Source of the DNA: Hofstenia miamia
Lineage: Eukaryota; Xenacoelomorpha; Acoela
NCBI GenBank assembly: GCA_004352715.1
Contig: SCFE01000092.1
Coordinates: forward strand, 351,410-415,409
DNA length: 64,000 nucleotides
Direction: 5' to 3'
The translations under genes were made by a program, and so were the position numbers. A model generated the notes under the pieces. The model had not been told where the DNA came from. It worked only from the letters and a program-made list of their open reading frames with translations, and did not search any database. Each line of letters starts with the position of its first letter. The stretch's first letter is position 1. This document shows positions 60,290 through 64,000 of this stretch, in pieces.

Positions 60290-61313
60290 CATATATATAT
60301 ATATATATATATANNNNNNNNNNNNNNNNNNNNNNNNNNNNNNNNNNNNNNNNNNNNNNNNNNNNNNNNNNNNNNNNNNNNNNNNNNNNNNNNNNNNNNN
60401 NNNNNNNNNNNNNNNNNNNNNNNNNNNNNNNNNNNNNNNNNNNNNNNNNNNNNNNNNNNNNNNNNNNNNNNNNNNNNNNNNNNNNNNNNNNNNNNNNNNN
60501 NNNNNNNNNNNNNNNNNNNNNNNNNNNNNNNNNNNNNNNNNNNNNNNNNNNNNNNNNNNNNNNNNNNNNNNNNNNNNNNNNNNNNNNNNNNNNNNNNNNN
60601 NNNNNNNNNNNNNNNNNNNNNNNNNNNNNNNNNNNNNNNNNNNNNNNNNNNNNNNNNNNNNNNNNNNNNNNNNNNNNNNNNNNNNNNNNNNNNNNNNNNN
60701 NNNNNNNNNNNNNNNNNNNNNNNNNNNNNNNNNNNNNNNNNNNNNNNNNNNNNNNNNNNNNNNNNNNNNNNNNNNNNNNNNNNNNNNNNNNNNNNNNNNN
60801 NNNNNNNNNNNNNNNNNNNNNNNNNNNNNNNNNNNNNNNNNNNNNNNNNNNNNNNNNNNNNNNNNNNNNNNNNNNNNNNNNNNNNNNNNNNNNNNNNNNN
60901 NNNNNNNNNNNNNNNNNNNNNNNNNNNNNNNNNNNNNNNNNNNNNNNNNNNNNNNNNNNNNNNNNNNNNNNNNNNNNNNNNNNNNNNNNNNNNNNNNNNN
61001 NNNNNNNNNNNNNNNNNNNNNNNNNNNNNNNNNNNNNNNNNNNNNNNNNNNNNNNNNNNNNNNNNNNNNNNNNNNNNNNNNNNNNNNNNNNNNNNNNNNN
61101 NNNNNNNNNNNNNNNNNNNNNNNNNNNNNNNNNNNNNNNNNNNNNNNNNNNNNNNNNNNNNNNNNNNNNNNNNNNNNNNNNNNNNNNNNNNNNNNNNNNN
61201 NNNNNNNNNNNNNNNNNNNNNNNNNNNNNNNNNNNNNNNNNNNNNNNNNNNNNNNNNNNNNNNNNNNNNNNNNNNNNNNNNNNNNNNNNNNNNNNNNNNN
61301 NNNNNNNNNNNNN
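60290..61313. other. (AT)n tract then assembly gap of exactly 1000 N (60314-61313)
   Basis: Placeholder gap that truncates the Penelope-like relic on its 3' side. Confidence 0.98.
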
Positions 61314-61974
61314 GTGGTGGCATGGCTTTGATGATGGAGGAAGACTTCTGAGCGAAGATGACCGTAGAGATGTTCTCGGATTCTGGTTTGAAGATGTCTT
61401 CTAGTCTCTCCTATGTATAAGTGCTCACACTTATGACATTGATATTTATAAACAAGAGAAGAGCGTAGAGACATTGGAATGGGATCTTTGTTTGAAAAGA
61501 TGTTGCTGGTTTTGAATGATTGAAAGACAGGCTTGATTTGAGTTGAAGTGAATTTCTTGTTGAGATTTTTTACTGAGGCTTCGAGATTTTTTGAAAGACT
61601 AGCGATATAGGGAACTTTCCAATAAATTGACTTTTTTCACAGAGTGCAGTTTGAGGCGATGGATTAAGGGCAGCATTAGATGAGCGACGGAGAACATTAT
61701 CAGGATAACCATTTTGGCGGAGATTTCGAAAGATTGTATCAAAAGCTTCAGTTACTTTTTGATAAGAAGATGATAGGGGGACAGCTCGGGAAAATAAGTT
61801 ACGAGGAATTCGATAACTTATATTTTTCAGAACAGTAGGAATTGAAGGGGATATATAACCCGGTGTTTGAGGGTTTGATGTAGAGAGAAGTTTAGAGCGA
61901 TAATTGTACCCCTCCTCGTACGAGATATGAATTTGGGCACGGTTTGTTGGTGAAATTTCACTACCATGGACCAT
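61314..61974 (-). mobile_element. Penelope-like element relic, end of RT to GIY-YIG endonuclease
   Basis: Minus strand. The first frame (61974-61570) includes AVPLSSSYQKVTEAFDTIF then NLRQNGYPDNVLRR, the RxxxLxxRGYP stretch that follows the RT thumb in Penelope-like elements. Near 61615 the frame shifts by one base, and the other frame continues VPYIASLSKNLEASVKNL, then LVYKYQCHKCEHLYIGE and TRRHLQTRIREH. That is the CxxC-bearing linker and GIY-YIG core (YIGET, conserved Arg, EH) that nicks the target in these retroelements. The gap cuts off the rest of the endonuclease. The frameshift and loss of the RT core make it nonfunctional as assembled. Confidence 0.85.
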
Positions 61975-62149
61975 ATTTCAAACTATAATGTAGTGCTTTT
62001 TCAGTGAAAATGTATTGTGTGTAAATCTAAAGTTGTGTTAATTTGATTGGCTAAATGAATCTGTTGTAAATTCTAAGAAAAAATGGGGAATTCCAGGAAT
62101 TTTACGAAGTTTCCAGGAAATAGCATAAAACGCGCTTTAGACAGGTTAC

Positions 62150-62177
62150 TGTTCCCAAACTTTTGGCCAGTACTGTA
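62150..62177. mobile_element. Tc1-type terminal inverted repeat (solo)
   Basis: TGTTCCCAAACTTTTGGCCA followed by GTACTG and TA. In reverse complement this is the familiar CAGTACTGGCCAAAAGTTTG end of Tc1-like transposons with its TA target. The opposite end and transposase are not seen to the left (PLE relic and gap intervene). Confidence 0.65.
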
Positions 62178-62374
62178 TATATATATATGTAATATAGACT
62201 TGGAGTAATGTAAGGCAAAATGATAAAATTATAAATGTTTTTAGTTAAGATAATCAGTACCAAATTCCAACTCGCAGTATTTTCAGTTTATAATTTCTTC
62301 GTATTGACTAGGGCTGTTAATTACTGCTAACTGCTTATATAGGTTGGGAAGAACAATTGGCTAAATAGAAACTG

Positions 62375-62410
62375 TCTTGTTTTGCCCTTCACATATAGGG
62401 CAAAACGAGA
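62375..62410. repeat. Hairpin, 14-base stem with one mismatch
   Basis: TCTTGTTTTGCCCT, an 8-base loop, then AGGGCAAAACGAGA. Pairing can be stretched a few bases further with mismatches. Confidence 0.75.
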
Positions 62411-63819
62411 TAGCAAGAAATAAATATTACACAACTTCTTAATGCAATACCATCATCAAATAGTATGACTACATTGTACATCGAATAATCACTTACTATT
62501 GTAGGTCTAGGTCACTTAGCATATGCCATCATCAAACCTAGAATTTGCACTTACTCCATACTACCCACTCTTCTTCTGGCTCAGAATTTGAATACAAATT
62601 TGAATACAAAATTTGAGTACAAATGAGACATTGACAATCGTCATGATAGGCTAATAAAGAAGAGACATTTAACTGCCTTCGATTACAAGATTTCAAGGCT
62701 CTCTCTGATATTTCGAAACATATTTTTCTTCAGTGTTTTTCAACTAATGTCTCAAGAGATTGTTTGTATGGTGAACTAGTCCTTATTTGAGGTTCTTCAG
62801 ATTGCCTCCATAAAATTTCAATAAATCTAACAGATAAAGATAAAACTGACTTCTCAACAATGACATTTTATTAGTAATCGGTGGCAAAGCATTTTAGGTA
62901 CCGTTATTAACAACAACAGCAAAGATAGAGAAGATGGCAATGCAAGTCTTGTTACATAATGTCTGATTGATATTAATGTCTGATTGACGGTTAGAAGTGT
63001 TAGTAACGGATGGAGCAGGTACATTTCTAGGATCTAACAAAAACTCATAATATATCACATTTAAATGGACAATTCCAGTGCATTATAATCAAGTGTTGCA
63101 CTGCTGTATTTTCTCAAAAATTGAACGTAGATTAAACTTAGAAAAAATTCAAAAGAAATTTAATAAGTAAACCAAAACCAAAAATCTCATCTTAAAGACT
63201 ACCTTTGTTGTTTCCTTGTTGATATGGTAGCCCATCTAGCAAATGTTAACTGTATTTTAAGAATATAAAATAATAACAAACTTCAATACCCTTACATGAA
63301 CTACAGCTCTGTTACTTCTTTATCTTACTTACTCCAACAAAAGGATTTGCAACATAGATCGAAGTTGAAAGCGTACAAGTAGATAATGTGATCATCTGTG
63401 GAAGAGGTCAAATAGCAGGGGTAAATAATCGAATGTAGCAGTTTATCCTGGAGTTTCATTTTGTCCCAGATTAATCTACTTGTTATGAAATTGAGAAAAT
63501 TGCAAATGCAGGAAATTCAGTCAAACCACAGCTATATAACCCTATTGCATGAAAAACATCTAAAAGAATAATAATCTTCAGAGCACTGAGGTTTCCCAGT
63601 TCGTAAATTTAGAGATTTGTTAGTAAAACAGCAATTTTTCCCTTTTTTTATTTTTTATTGAAATAATTTTTGATTAAAATTGAAAAATGAATTAGCAATA
63701 ATTCATAGGACTAGTGTGAACCACATTTATTTAAAAGATTGCTCGATTTTAGGAAAATATGGATTGATATATCAAATTGTTCGAGAAAAGATTTGATACT
63801 TAACTTATTGACCTATAAA

Positions 63820-63852
<33 letters not shown>

Positions 63853-64000
63853 CTATATATATATATACAAATTTATACATCTAAGAACATTAATTAAAAT
63901 ATGAAATCATTTACAGCATGAAGCAAACTTGAGGATTTGAAGTCCATGTCCAATTTTTTCAAATATATTTGTGGTATTGCACCTTGTGGAATAAAATATT
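62411..64000. other. AT-rich DNA with (AT)n at 63825-63868, no gene seen
   Basis: A small tandem AATTTGAATACAAA occurs near 62586-62620. No coding domain recognised up to the window end. Confidence 0.4.

Noticed and set aside
1-64000. Prokaryotic or phage features, CRISPR arrays, operons, tRNA or rRNA genes
   Set aside because: No evenly spaced repeats, no ribosome-binding-site and ORF trains, and no tRNA T-loop or box-like motifs with matching stems were recognised by eye; a dedicated covariance search would be needed to exclude a tRNA.

Overview
The window looks like AT-rich nuclear DNA from an animal, most likely an invertebrate. The reasons are one exon of a Cys-loop (pentameric) neurotransmitter-gated channel with a GT donor, many decayed metazoan-type transposons (CR1/Jockey-like LINEs, a Penelope-like element with a GIY-YIG domain, Tc1/mariner, hAT, Harbinger-type MITE, an LTR-type pol fragment) and abundant (AT)n microsatellites. 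I cannot name the phylum. There are no operons, CRISPR arrays or bacterial signals, and no tRNA or rRNA that I could recognise. Almost every long open frame that spans a run of N, or lies in (AT)n, is meaningless.

This is a draft scaffold and its structure matters as much as its content. It holds nine N gaps, four of them exactly 1000 N (placeholder size), and four single-N joins (7992, 10782, 16197, 20524). Bases 1-12019 form a large near-palindrome of LINE and mariner relics centred near 6.0-6.4 kb. A second inverted pair (31089-31822 / 33294-34027) sits around another 1000-N gap, and direct duplications (15125-15884 / 16198-16962; 32823-33216 / 34747-35140; 7993-8790 / 9985-10781) abut gaps or single-N joins. 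These are most simply read as two haplotypes or unresolved repeats placed side by side, although true palindromes are not excluded.

Layout: 1-12.5 kb, LINE relics (ORF1, APE-type endonuclease, RT) and mariner relics in inverted copies. 12.5-17 kb, LINE endonuclease interrupted by a hAT-type end, a DDE transposase scrap, and a retropepsin/integrase relic duplicated across a single-N join. 17.4-18.5 kb, a fold-back element. 21.5-21.9 kb, a Harbinger-type MITE with TTA duplication nested in a Tc1 relic. 24.8-25.1 kb, a hAT-type MITE with a perfect 8-bp target duplication. 25.9-27.4 kb, a 5'-truncated LINE on the minus strand with a 20-bp target duplication. 29 kb, a mariner-like relic. 31-36 kb, the second duplicated block. 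41-45.3 kb, hAT ends and a hAT dimerisation domain. 48.85-49.3 kb, the only convincing host coding exon. 53.7-54.6 kb, two MITE-like repeats. 57.8-58.1 kb, another LINE 3' end. 61.3-62.2 kb, a Penelope-like relic and a Tc1-type terminus.

The genes do not form a system: apart from the receptor exon the window is a transposon graveyard. I found no credible undescribed functional system. The observations best worth a second look are the receptor exon and its possible decayed continuation, the precisely delimited nonautonomous transposons, and the palindromic assembly structure.
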